NCBI RefSeq assembly: GCF_030445035.2
Contig: NC_080679.1
Location: forward strand, 118,517,992 to 118,581,991
Source: Dasypus novemcinctus
Taxonomy: Eukaryota; Chordata; Mammalia; Cingulata; Dasypodidae
Direction: 5' to 3'
Length of the DNA: 64,000 nucleotides
Made by a program: the position numbers and the translations under genes. The notes beneath the pieces are model-generated. The model was not told where the DNA came from. It did no database searches and worked only from the letters and a program-made list of their open reading frames with translations. Position 1 is the stretch's first letter, and every line of letters starts with the position of its first letter. Of the stretch, positions 45,531 through 58,958 are shown piece after piece.

Positions 45531-46968
45531 CATCAAGGGACACCTTCAGGAAAAAGTGAGGACTGTGCTGGGCCTTGAAGGACGCCTCTTGAGGGATGAA
45601 GGTCTGTGCCACATAGAAGGATTACTTCATGGGCCTGGGGTGGGGGCATGTGGTCAAATGTATTTTAATACTTAAATTAGGATGGCATCAAGCTTCCTTT
45701 TCTCTACTTTGGAGTTCACTCCATCTTCCTTGGTGCCTTCATTTGTGAAATATCAGAAACTTTGTAGATTCTTAGTCCAAAGTCTACTTATTATTGCCTT
45801 TTGGAGGAATCCAGAAAGTCTCGTGAGTTCACAATAGGACCCTGTTCTCCACTGCTATTGCAATTGTTTCCACTTCATAATGTCAAAACATGAAGATCAG
45901 CACTAGCAAGTTCCACCATAGGTAGCAAATTCCACCACAGAGAACTTGGTAGTAATAGTATCTGGATCCTGTTGCAGCAAGTTTGGGGCAGTAGTTTCTC
46001 AGGTGTGGAGGAAGAGGAGACCTTGTTTTTCTGTCAGTGGGAGCCCAAAGGGAAAAGATTGTTGTCTGTGGCCCCTTTTTTCTCCATTCCTTTTTTTCTA
46101 TCACTTCATGTGCACACAGCCATTTTGGCAGAAGGCGGCACATCTGGGGGGGATCTGCCAGTGCAGCCACTAATTTTACATTTCCTCTAGGGAAGTCCAT
46201 TGTCCTTTTGTGTCAGATATTGCACTAGTCCTTGGACAGGTCCAATAACCTTAAACTGCAAGAAGTAGAGGGCTGGGTCCTCCTCCCCTTTCTATCAGAG
46301 TGCTCTAAGACTCCTGGGTAAAGCAGCATGTGTAAATAAACATTTGGGAAGGACATAGACTGATTTCTGCTTCTAACTATAAAGCTCCTGTCCTTTGCAA
46401 GAAAGATACATCCAGGTACTTGCCATAACCTAAATAACTCAGAAAGGTCACACAAATGCCTTTTCTTGAACAATGGTTCACCCCAAGATGATTTAGTGTC
46501 TCCACTGCTAGAAATAGGACGAAGACTCAAGAAAGTCACTTTTTCCACTATTGATTAAAAGCAAATATTCATATGTGATAAAGTTATGCTTTACTGGGCA
46601 CCTCACTATAAAAAAAAAAAGAAATTTAGCCCATTTTATTGGCTTTCTTGTACACTTAGTTGTTACATGCAGGCTCTTTGCTAGAAACCTTTTTAGAGAA
46701 TGTGCGGGATGAAAGATGAAAGTTCCTGTTCTCCAAAAGCTTCCAATCTAGTCTGAAAGATAAAGGACACTTTCCATGAAAAGATAAAGACAGCATGAGA
46801 TTTAATAACACTTCAGGGTCAACACTGAACTGACTTATCTGCACCTATTTCATAGTGTCATAGGGAAATTTAAATTAGTTAGTGAAGGTAAGAGGTGGTC
46901 AGTTCAGGGCCTGAGGTGGGGGCCTAATGGATTTTTATTGATTAGAGAATGAATACATACATACATAA
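45531..46968. other. Unannotated sequence
   Basis: No gene or repeat named. Several 60-107 codon open frames at 45883-46548 overlap on both strands and look incidental. Confidence 0.35.
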
Positions 46969-47128
46969 TAGCCAATGGACATGGGGCATGGAGGACAAAC
47001 AGCCAATGAGGAGGGGGCAGGGGACAAACAGCCAGTGGGGATGGGGCATGGCGGCATGACAGTCAGTGGGGATGCGTCCCCAAAGACATAATGACCAATG
47101 GTGATAGGACATGGTGGTTGTGGGGGAA
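46969..47128. repeat. CCAAT-rich minisatellite, about 5 degenerate units
   Basis: Unit of about 30-33 bases, 'agccaatggggatggggcat' plus 'ggaggacaaac', at roughly 46969, 47001, 47030, 47061 and 47090. Each unit starts with a variant of 'agccaatgg'. Copies drift ('agccagtgg', 'agtcagtgg', 'gaccaatgg'). Confidence 0.85.
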
Positions 47129-48018
47129 TGTATCAGTCAGGGTTCTCCAGAGAAACAGAACCAATTAGAAATACATATACACACGTACACACAGAACCAA
47201 TAGGATATATACATACACACAGGTATTATGTGCATCTATATTAACTATAGGGAAGTGGACTTGGCCCAATGGATAGGGCATCCGCCTACCACATGGGAGG
47301 TCCACGGTTCAAACCCCGGGCCTCCTTGACCCATGTGGAGCTGGTCCATGAGCAGTGCGGATGTGCGCAAGGAGTGCTGTGCCACGCAGGGGTGTCCCGT
47401 GTAGGGGAGCCTCACATGCAAGGAGTGCGCCCCGTAAGGAGAGCAGCCCAGCACAAAATAAAGTGCAGCCTGCCCAGGAATGGCACCGCACACATGAAGA
47501 GCTGACACAAGATGACGCAACAAAAAGAAACACAGATACCCGGTGCCACTGATAAGGATAGAAGCAGTCACAGAAGAACACACAGCGAATGGACGCAGAG
47601 AACAGACAACTTGGGGTGGGGGCGGGGAAGGGGAGAGAAATAAAAAATAAATCTTAAAAAAAAACCCCAAAAAACATATACACATGTATATTGAGAGATT
47701 TATTTTAAGGAATTGGGCTCACATGGGAAATCTGTAGGGCAGACCAGCAGGCTAGAAACTTAAGCAGGATTTTTATGCTACAGACTTGAGGCAAAATTTC
47801 TTTTTCTCTGGGAAATCTCAGTTTTTCTTCTTAAGGCCTTCGAAATGATTGAATGAGGCCCACCTCCTTAATGGAGGGTCATCTTTACTTAAGGTCAATT
47901 GATTGTTTTTATATTAATCACATTTACAAAATATCTAAACAGCCACACCTTAACTAATGTTTGAGCAAACAACTGGGCACCATAATCTAGTCACGTTGAC
48001 ACGTAAGATTAACCGTCA
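47129..48018 (-). repeat. Ancient interspersed repeat, host of a SINE
   Basis: Left part 'atcagtcagggttctccaga' and 'gaaacagaaccaattaga'; right part from 47676 'attgagagatttattttaag', 'gaattgggctcacatgggaa', 'gaatgaggcccacctcctta' and 'gttgacacgtaagattaacc'. This is a frequent eutherian repeat that I recognise but cannot name with certainty. It is split by the SINE at 47250-47675. Confidence 0.65.
47250..47675 (+). mobile_element. DAS-type SINE, second head class
   Basis: Head 'gggaagtggacttggcccaa', B-box-like 'cggttcaaacccc', body with 'gcaaggagtgctgtgccacg', tail 'aaataaatctt' plus A-rich. The best-preserved sense copy of the class also seen at 42346 and 54283. Confidence 0.9.
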
Positions 48019-49057
48019 CAGGGTGAGTTGTTCTGCCGGTGGGAGACAGCCTTGAAGAACACAGACACCCTGCATTGCTGGGTGGGTTCAGTCACGCAAG
48101 GATCACAGCTTGTCTCAGCTCACCATCGGTCAGGAATCCCCTGGAGCACTTGAATTGCCTATCCTTCACAGGCAAGGGCACATTGGTTTAATTTGTTTTT
48201 GTCTTCCTACTTTTTGCTTTTTGATTGATAGAGCAGATGGAAATCTTGGTTCTCAATTACCCCATGTCCCCATTTGGTCTAAGTACATCTGGAAGGAGAA
48301 TATTTGGATACATTTGCTTTTAAAAAATGAGAATGTAAATAGGGATGGAGTTAGGGGAGCATTTATCTTTTCTTTCCCCCCCTCTGTCTACCCCATCAAT
48401 ACAGTCTCCCAAGAAAAACAAAGAAATAAACTCTTACAACATTAAGTCACAGCAGGGACTACTTCTGTTCCATTCCTCTCATCTCAAAATAAATTTAATT
48501 TATAACTACTGGGAGGGCTACAATGATATTCCCCAAATGCAAATAAAACCCAGCATGAACACATACACAGGAAGAAAGTTTTGTGCTGTAAATATACCCA
48601 GGAAGTTCAGAGAGGCATAAAGAGTTGGGGCAGGCACTGGAAATGATTACTTTGGAAATGAATTGCAGTTTTCCATTTTTAAGTGAACATATGTCACTAC
48701 CATTTTTTCTTCCAAGATTGACTAGAGTGTGGCCTTTAGCAAGGGTTTTTTTTTAACCCTGATTGATTTGGCTAGCCGTGCTGTGCTTGAGATGCCCATG
48801 ACAATGATGTTCTTTGGGTACTTTCACTCCCACTTCTCTTTCTGGAAACTGAACAGTTCAGGGTAGTGCCACCACTGATTATAATTCAATCTTGTATCTC
48901 CTCTGGCAAATAAAATGTGTTCTAATGAAGCCAAAATGGGCTTACCAATTGAAACATTTTTCCCTTTTTCTGAAGTTCCAGTGAGAAGGCAAGAAGAAAG
49001 AACTGAATGATAAATCTTTTCCTGATCGTACTATTTTTGGGGGGAAGGTTTGTTTAC
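48019..49057. other. Unannotated sequence
   Basis: No repeat family recognised apart from the local 61-base repeat at 48646. Minor open frame at 48110-48445 is unsupported. Confidence 0.35.
48646..48706 (+). repeat. Copy 2 of a 61-base near-identical direct repeat
   Basis: Matches 44156-44216 in the same orientation except for two adjacent bases. The flanks are unrelated. 4.5 kb apart. Confidence 0.9.
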
Positions 49058-49147
49058 GATTTTTGAGGTACTATGGCCAGGAATTGAACCCAGGATCTTG
49101 TATGTGAGAAGCCAGCGATCAACCACTCTGAGCCACATCAACTCCCT
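49058..49147 (-). mobile_element. Short monomeric DAS-type SINE
   Basis: Single tRNA-like unit on the minus strand: 'gggagttgatgtggctcaga' at the right end, 'ggttcaattcctggccatag' inside. Confidence 0.8.
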
Positions 49148-50229
49148 GACCTTACCTCTACCTTAGGGGATGACATTTGTGTGAGGCAGGGATCTAAGAC
49201 CAGTTTTCAGCAAAACTGTGAAGGCAAAGTTTGTCTTGGGCACTCTCTGAAGGCTTGCCATCTTCCACCATCCTTTTTCTCCCAAACAGGAGGCAGGCAA
49301 ATATGATGACTGTGTTTGTGTCAACATACTTAGGGATATATAATGAGCTACCAATCTTGAAAATATTTGACTTTATTAAATAATATTCATAAAGGGCATG
49401 GATTAACTGATAAGAAATGTTATGGTGGAATTTTAGATACAGTAGTTCTTGGGTTGGGGGCATGAATGCTTTCTTAACACTTAAAATGACACATTGTTTA
49501 TTAACTTAGTTACTCATCTAATCTATCCATCATCCATCAATCTTCTCTCTCTCCAACTGTCTATCATTTATTTATCTATTTTTTTTTCTGAGAGTTTATT
49601 ATCTATAATGATTAGACGGTTGTGTTAAAACATGACTGAGCTTAGGATCTTTCTTCAGTGCAGGTCAGGGTGCTCCCAACACGCCCTCCAAATTTGCCTC
49701 TGGAGCCTGACCTCTCCCACTGTATGTAAGGAAGGATAAACTTTTGTGTTTCCTCCACTCTCCCCTTGTAAATCTTTTCCCCCTCAGATTTCATTTGGAG
49801 ACACTGTGGTGCTTTTACGTTTACTGAGGCAGCTAACTATCAGCAAAAGTTTTAAGCAGAAGCTGAATTCCAAAAGCAAATAGGGAGAAACCAGCTATTG
49901 CACAGAATCAGGGAAAGGGAGACCCAGCGATTCAATTTAATTCTTTGAAATCCTTTGAGTTAATATTACCATTAAAATTAAAAATTTTAAAAAATTCGAA
50001 TGAAGCGTAGCATTAAATGCAGCCTTCTTGCCCGAGGGATCGCGGAGTAGTCTCTTAGGTGACATGACTAAACTCTTTTGGGTGGTAAGAGAAATTTGTC
50101 TCTAGTCATCTGCCTCTTAACAAATACCATTACGTGGCTTATCAGGGGGCTGATTGACAAGGAGACAGGACTAGTCATCCCCCTTCTTTGCTGTCTGTTT
50201 GGGTGTTTCCTGGTAAAGAGAATGAAAAG
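49148..50229. other. Unannotated sequence
   Basis: Nothing recognised. 49505-49600 is a 'atctatcc'-like low-complexity stretch. Confidence 0.35.
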
Positions 50230-50500
50230 ATCACTCTTTCCTCCTAATGTAGAATGTACTATGTGTCAGACACTATTCCAAATGGTTTATGTTATCAAGT
50301 CATTTAGTCATCATAAGCCAATGACGTAAGTACTATTATTATCTGGAAACGAGGCCCAGAGAGGTTCTGTGACCTACCCAAGGTCCCGCATTTTGTAAGC
50401 AGCACAGTAGACATGCAAACCCAGGCAGCGGTCTGGTTTCAAAGCTCCCGCTGCTAGCACTCTGGCACTCTGCTTCGTATCTTGCCACCTAGCCTGGATT
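50230..50500 (-). mobile_element. MIR
   Basis: 'tatgtgtcagacactattcc', 'gtaagtactattattatctg', 'gaggcccagagaggttctgt', 'acccaaggtcccgcattttg', 'tgcaaacccaggcagcggtc'. Minus orientation, near full length. Confidence 0.8.
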
Positions 50501-51616
50501 TATGCTTGTCGTCCAGCTCTGATCCCACTCTGTCCAATATAATGGTTAAATCAACACTTGCCTTTTCCCCCCCACTTAACTCCACAAACGTGCTAGGATT
50601 AGGAATTGTTTTATGTTTGTGTTTGCATTCTTAATAATGTGCTGCTGGCACAGAGATTGTAAATGATACATATGTGTTAACTTTATTACAAAGGTATTAC
50701 AAAACAGCTTTAGAGTAGTTCCCTGGAAATTGGCTAAGTGAAAAAGAGCAAGCTGGCATAGGCCCTGGGACCTCCAACTCTCATTGTCTTCAGCCCAAGG
50801 GGCTCAGAACTGAGCCAGCCCTGGCTTTTCCTACCATTCTCCAGAGGGGAGCCTGCTGGAATCTGGGGAGCGGCCCCTGGAGAGGCTGTCAATTAAGTTG
50901 GGCTTCTTGGGCTTTTTATCTCAGTCCTAATAATCTTAAATTACCATACTATCACTGGTGCAGCTGAAATCAAAGAATCTCTGAGTTGAAAGAGACCCCT
51001 GGGAAGTATTTCTAGTTAAATGACTGTCTGACCTACTGGGCAGATATTTGTTCTCGTCTGGAAACCATAAGGGCAAATGACAGCTCAGTATTCCTCAGCC
51101 ACTCATCTCCAACATTTCCTTAACTTTTATTCCTTCTCCTTATGAAAGAACGTGAGCTATCATATAAAATTCAAAATAATGTAGAAGAGCCAAATTAAAA
51201 ATAACAGCAGAGCTCACAACTTTAAAAGAAACAACAGGAATAGATTTCCCAGGCTCCTAGAATGTGCTAATTTAACAGTTTTTCATTGATCTTGGCTCCA
51301 AGTTTTCTACATCAAAGACAAAAAGTGAAATAAAGTTATATAATTTTTCTTGTCAGATAAGAGAACTGCTACAAAATTTTGATAAATGATGAATGTGCTT
51401 TGGAACTGAACTCAAGGTGGAACTTATCCCTGAGGTCCTATAAAAGAAGCATTAAGTCACTAGTGAGCAATGTCTTTAAATGTGATTGACATCACTTTAA
51501 AGGAGGGCTCTTATATCACACCTATCCCTGAGGCATAACTTACCAAAGGTGTTTCTGTGGGTGGTTGGGGATCTATATTGTGGTAGCATGCTAGTGAGCA
51601 GAGCATTTGAGGGTAC
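50501..51616. other. Unannotated sequence
   Basis: Nothing recognised. Confidence 0.35.
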
Positions 51617-51961
51617 TCACAGCTTGCTCACAGCATCATGAACCATCGCCCTGGCTCTTTCTGAGTACCTCTGGAGGTCAGCAGCACAGGTATAACTGAC
51701 CTGGTATCTCATGGCAAACGAGCTTAGGACTGGCAGCCGGGGCATCCACCCTGAGCTCTTTGCGCCATACTGTGTAGGGTCCAGGTCCTTGACTTTCGGA
51801 TGACTTAATAAGGAAAGAGGCCAAAGACCCTTGGAAACTACAGGCTTGTCCGTTAGAGCAGCCCTCTCAATATCCAGCCTTTTGATGATAAAATTATCTA
51901 GCCATTGCCTACAATACTGACATGGTATTGTAGAAATTCTTTGTTGTTGGTTAAAGTACAA
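51617..51961 (-). CDS. Unrecognised open frame, possible exon
   Basis: A 114-codon minus-strand frame in otherwise repeat-free DNA, ending '...MVHDAVSKL' then TGA. I do not recognise the product. The last two thirds read like real protein: mixed composition, 'GWMPRLPVLSSFAMRY' and 'LQRYSERARAMVHDAV' are not low-complexity. A strong splice-donor match 'gtgagtac' begins inside the final Leu codon, so the frame may be an internal exon that runs past its donor rather than a C-terminus. No poly-A signal follows within about 300 bases. The 'GW-P...RY...ERAR' spacing faintly recalls small sperm or ciliary microtubule-associated proteins, but that is a weak impression. The first ATG (at 51961) lacks evident Kozak support. 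It could also be chance or a pseudogene. Confidence 0.25.
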   Translation of the reverse strand: MYFNQQQRISTIPCQYCRQWLDNFIIKRLDIERAALTDKPVVSKGLWPLSLLSHPKVKDLDPTQYGAKSSGWMPRLPVLSSFAMRYQVSYTCAADLQRYSERARAMVHDAVSKL

Positions 51962-52535
51962 TTGGGGAGACAGGGTTACCAGTCAGTTGAGAAAGTGACG
52001 AGTTTTGGGTCCTCACCCAAACAAAGGCAAACGGATGGCTGCCTTTCTCTGAGCTGAGAAAGGTCCAAAGTTGCATCTGAACTTGGCAAATGATTGATGA
52101 TAGGTGATGGGGAAGCAGTGTTGGCATGTATTAATCAAACCCAAGACACTCAATTTATACCTAAAAAAAAAGGGCTCCAGATTTCTCAAACATTGGAAAA
52201 GTATATTGTTTAGACTCAAAAAGTCTGTATTGTTTATTATGAAAAAAAATTAGGGCCATGTTAGCAACAATTCATCAATGATGTTCATATAATCCTGGGG
52301 AAATTCCTGAGCTCACATTTGGCTGCATTGTTGGAATGGGCATACTAGGATGAGTTTGTTGTAGAGTATACCCTGCAGTAACAAAGGAAATTACTTTCTG
52401 GGCAAGGTTGTTTCTGAGAAAAGTGGAGAAAATGTGCCAAATACAACTATCTCAGCTCTTGTACAACTGGAAACTGAGCTGCTGTTTCAGATAACAATCA
52501 CTTACCAGGTTCAAGTGCTTCTTACAGTATTAGCT
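51962..52535. other. Unannotated sequence
   Basis: No repeat or exon recognised. Confidence 0.35.
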
Positions 52536-52539
52536 AATT

Positions 52540-52745
52540 TTATTGGAGCTATCTCTATGCACATTTGTGAGTCTTAAGTTATTTAACCATCTTAACATCC
52601 CTATGAGGTAACACTGTTTGCTATGCACATTTTACAGCTGAGGATAATGAGTCATAGTGAGGCTAATTAACTAGCCCAAAGTTGCACAAATGCTAAGTGG
52701 GAGAGACAAATTTTAGTTCAGTGTAGTCTAACATTCTAGACCACT
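52540..52745 (-). mobile_element. MIR
   Basis: 'catccctatgaggtaacact', 'cacattttacagctgaggat', 'actagcccaaagttgcacaa', 'tgctaagtgggagagacaaa'. Minus orientation. Confidence 0.85.
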
Positions 52746-52989
52746 CTATCAAGTACCAAGTAGGAAGAGGGGGCCTTGAAGGATTAATTTTATGGCAGCT
52801 GTTTGATGGCCACAAATCTTCTTCTCCATCAAGGATGTCTGTTCTATATTGATTGAGTTTTGTATATTGAATCTCCTTGGGAACCTTGGGATAAATCCCA
52901 TTTGATCAAGGTGCATAATTTTTAAAATATGCTGTTGGATTTGGTTTGCTAGCATTTTGTTAAAGATTTTTGCAGCTATATTTATAAGG

Positions 52990-53904
<915 letters not shown>

Positions 53905-55117
53905 AGACATACGTTGGAGGTATTGTGGGTTTGATTCCAGACCATTACAAAGAAGTGAATATTGTAATAAAGTCAGTCACATACATTTTTTGACTTTTCC
54001 ACGCATATGAAAGTTAGGTTTACACTATAGTCTAAGTGTGCAATAGCATTATGTCTAAAAAAAACAAAGTACATACCTTAATTTAAAATACTTTGTTATT
54101 AACAAAGGCTAACCATCATCTGAGCTTTCAGTGACTCATAATCTTTTGATGGAGGAGGGGACTGCTTCAGTATCGATGGCTGCTGACTGCTCAGGGTGGT
54201 GGTTGCTGAAGGTTCAGGAGGCTTGTGGCAATTTTAAAAATAAGAGTACAATGAAGTTTGCTGCATCCATTGTAAGGTTATTTATTTATTTACTAAGATT
54301 TTTAAATTTTTTATTTATTTCTCTCCCCTCCCTGTCCCCCCTCCGCCCAGTTGCCTGCTCTCTGTGTTCATTTGCTGTGTGTTCTTCTGTGACCGCTTCT
54401 GTCCTTATCAGTAGCACCGGGAATCTGTTTTTCTTTTTGTTGCGTCATCTTGTTGTCTCAGCTCTCCGTGTGGGTGGCGCCATTCCTGGGCAGGCTGCAC
54501 TGTCTTTCTCGCTGTGTGGTCTCCTTACAGGGCACACTCCTTGCGCGTGGGGCTCCCCTACGCAGGGGACACCCCTGCATGGCAGGGCACTCCTTGCGCG
54601 CATCAGCACTGTGCACGGGCCAGCTCCACACGAATCAGGATTTGAACCATGGACCCCCATGTGGTAGGTGGACTCTGTATCCATTGGGCCAAGTCCACTT
54701 CCCTGTAAGGTTATTAATTGACCTAATTTCAGCATTGTTTGTCTCTGGGTGTAGGGAGGCTTGAGGAGAGGGAGCGAGCCAGAGGAACAGCAGGTTGGGA
54801 GCAGTCAGAACACACAAAATTTAACACACACAAAATTTATCGATTATGTTCACTCTCTTATATGGGTGCAGCTGGTGGTACCCTAAAATAATTACAATAG
54901 TAATGTTAAAAATCAATGTCACCATAACAGATGTACTAATAATGATAAATTTTGAAAATTGTGAGAATTACTAAAATGTGGCACAGAGACATGAAATGAG
55001 CATACGGTGTTAGGGAAATGGCGCCCACTACTTGTTGCAGTGTAGCCACAAACCCTCACTTTGTAAAAAATGCTCTGCTCTATCTGCGAAGGGCCATAAA
55101 CCAGATGGGCATGCATG
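53905..55117. mobile_element. Tigger1-type (pogo) DNA transposon, internally deleted
   Basis: Left end 'agacatacgttggaggtatt' (Tigger: 'caggcatacctcgg...'), then 'aagtgtgcaatagcattatg', 'aaccatcatctgagctttca', 'ctgctgactgctcagggtgg'. Right arm 'attgacctaatttcagcatt', 'tatcgattatgttcactctc', 'aaatggcgcccactac', 'ctctatctgcgaagggcc'. The transposase region is absent. A DAS SINE at 54283-54703 sits in the middle. It is inserted in an L1 at 'ttccattg|...|tttacgtcaca'. Confidence 0.88.
54283..54703 (-). mobile_element. DAS-type SINE, second head class, with TSD, inside Tigger
   Basis: Minus strand; head 'gggaagtggacttggcccaa', 'gcaaggagtgc' body. Perfect TSD 'tgtaaggttatt' at 54271-54282 and 54704-54715, which is itself Tigger sequence. 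Confidence 0.93.
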
Positions 55118-55262
55118 TTTACGTCACATTTTGTTTATCCATTCACCTGCTGATGGATATTTGGGCTGCTTTGGAATTTTCTTGTGATGTTTTTATCAGG
55201 CTTTGGTGTCCAGGTAATGTTGTCTTCATAAAATGAGGGATCCACTCCGAGCTCTTCCAGAC
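55118..55262 (-). mobile_element. L1 fragment, continuation beyond Tigger
   Basis: 'tcacattttgtttatccatt', 'cacctgctgatggatatttg', 'ggctgc' continue the L1 text broken at 53904. Confidence 0.7.
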
Positions 55263-56103
55263 GAGAAATACCCACCTATAAAAGAAAGAAAGAAAACTAA
55301 CGAAAAAAAGTTCCCTGGTGCTTTATTTCTGGATGGATGCTGACGTGAGGCCGGAAGTAGCTGCTGCCCCAGGGACCAGAAGCCTGGCTAGTGGTCACGC
55401 TGGGCCCTTGGGGAGCGCCAGAGCAAGAAATGCCCATGCGCAAAAGACTAAGGCCAAAGGAACGATGGCGCCCAGCTCTTAATTTATGGAATCGATGCTG
55501 TCTAGAGGGCGGAAAGCAAACCTGGGTCAGTGCTGCGCCCTTAGGCACTTGCCAGGCCAGGAGATACCCAGACACAGAAGTAGAAAACAAAAAAGTGAAA
55601 CAAATAAACAAAGCAGCCGAAGAAGCTGCACTGGCTCTATGTCTCAAGAATACTGGCTGGAGGCCGGAAGCCACTGTAGCTCAGAGGGCCAAAACCAAGG
55701 TCAGTGTCCACACTTCTCCCTCAGGGATCCCCCAGACCAATCTAAACCCTCAGTCCCAACTTTTGGAGGACGAGGTTTCCTCTGCAGGTTCTTGCCCCAG
55801 TGGGCGACTTCCCGAATCAGGGATAAGTTTCTGCAACTGCTGCAGCAAGGCTGAGCAATGGGGGCTTTTGCTTGCAAAAGCTTAGCTCTAGGCAGGCTCT
55901 CACCTCTTCTGGTATTCCTGTAGTTGTTCTAAATGTGAAATATGATTGCAGGGTTAATTCCAATTATTAGTTAATTCCAATTATTTTTTCCAGCTTGTTC
56001 ATTTTTCAAGTGCAGGGAGCTGTTAAACTTCCTACTCCACCAATTTGCACCAGCCTAATGCAATCTTTTTTAGGACAGTACCTGTAGAAGAGAAATTTCA
56101 GAT
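55263..56103. other. Unassigned; possibly antisense L1 5' region
   Basis: GC-rich at 55320-55560, with plus frames of 164 and 122 codons (55391-55885, 55486-55854) that match nothing I know. Near 56025 the minus strand reads 'ttggtggagtaggaagttta', which resembles the L1 5' start 'gatggcggagtagg'. An L1 5' UTR fragment on the minus strand is possible. Not confirmed. Confidence 0.3.
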
Positions 56104-56119
56104 AGACTTTTACTCTTTT

Positions 56120-56737
56120 TTTTTTTTTCCAAAATTCATGAGTTTATTTCCTCATAAGGCAGCCATGCATTATAAAGCTTAAGGATGTGACAGTCACATT
56201 ATTTCTTTAGTAAGCCCCTAGTCTTTCTGGAGCACTCCTCAAGCTTACAGCTGATGGAGTCCTGAGGAGTCAAATAGTAAAGCTTTCTCCACAGCCACAA
56301 GCTCCTTTGATGTTTGGGTTATTGAGTACAAACTCCCTGGATAATTTGTCTTCTACATAATCCACTCTTGTTCCTAAAAGTGTTAGCTGTGCTTTCTTTT
56401 CAGTGAACACTCTGACTCCACCTTGAACAACTTCTTCATCAGTCTCCTTTTGTCTTCGTGCAATCTAGAATGTAAGAAAGGACATTACAACCCTTGGTTC
56501 GTCCACCAACTTTCATACCTACATCTTCAGGCTTCTCTTTAAGATGCTGTTTTATCTTGTTTACTGCTGAAGGTGTCAGGGTGAAGGCAGGCTGGGTGGG
56601 CTGCAGCTTGCTCTTGCGCACAGCTGGAACAGTGGCCTGGACTAAGGAAATCGACATCTTGGCCGTCTTGGCATTCGGTGCCCATGGCTGGAGCTTGGTC
56701 ACATCACCTCTGTCCATGGACATGGCGAGCATGTTCT
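56120..56737 (-). pseudogene. ISCA1P: ISCA1 processed pseudogene
   Basis: Retrocopy of the mitochondrial iron-sulfur cluster assembly gene ISCA1 (A-type carrier, about 129 residues; with ISCA2 it serves [4Fe-4S] maturation). The ancestral start is at 56657, after an in-frame 5' UTR segment. N-terminal 'MSISLVQATVPAVRKSKLQP' and 'FTLTPSAVNKIKQ' are clear. The family's Fe-S ligand cysteines survive in context: 'RTKGCNVLSY' (about 56485) and, in the shifted frame, 'GACGCGE' before the stop at 56270-56272. A 2-base deletion near 56438-56444, just after 'TKTKGD', shifts the frame and creates an immediate stop. No introns remain. An AATAAA (56143-56148 as tttatt) precedes a poly-A tail (poly-T near 56116-56128). 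A 16-base TSD with one mismatch flanks it at 56104-56119 and 56738-56753. Non-functional by this lesion; whether it is transcribed is unknown. Confidence 0.93.
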
Positions 56738-56753
56738 AGACTCTTACTCTTTT

Positions 56754-56996
56754 CTCAGAGATTTTCAGTAAAGATTCCAAAGGCTGAGAATAAATTGATG
56801 CTGTGTATCCTCACTCATATGGCAATGTGCTAGGCTGAACCACCTGGATAAAACATGTAAGGAGGCTGTGAAGTTGGTTCTGTCCCTGTTAGCAACCTGC
56901 AGCTTGTATAGAAGGGAAAGACTGAAGAGGGGAAGCAAGGAGTTTCTTTGGAGAAAGTGAAAACAGTTCTGCACATTTTTCCCCATCCCCATCAGT
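56754..56996. other. Spacer between two retrocopies
   Basis: 243 bases of ordinary sequence between the ISCA1 and HNRNPC retrocopies; nothing recognised in it. Confidence 0.5.
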
Positions 56997-57012
56997 GCTT
57001 TTCGCTAATTTT

Positions 57013-58942
<1,930 letters not shown>

Positions 58943-58958
58943 GCTTTTCGCTAATTTT

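Noticed and set aside
54131-54667. 178-codon plus-strand open frame
   Set aside because: Reads through Tigger and the antisense of a DAS SINE. Similar frames occur in the antisense of other SINE copies (42265-42852, 26946-27395), so it is a repeat by-product.
55391-55885. 164-codon plus-strand open frame
   Set aside because: Sits in possible L1 5' sequence, has no recognisable domain and overlaps another frame.
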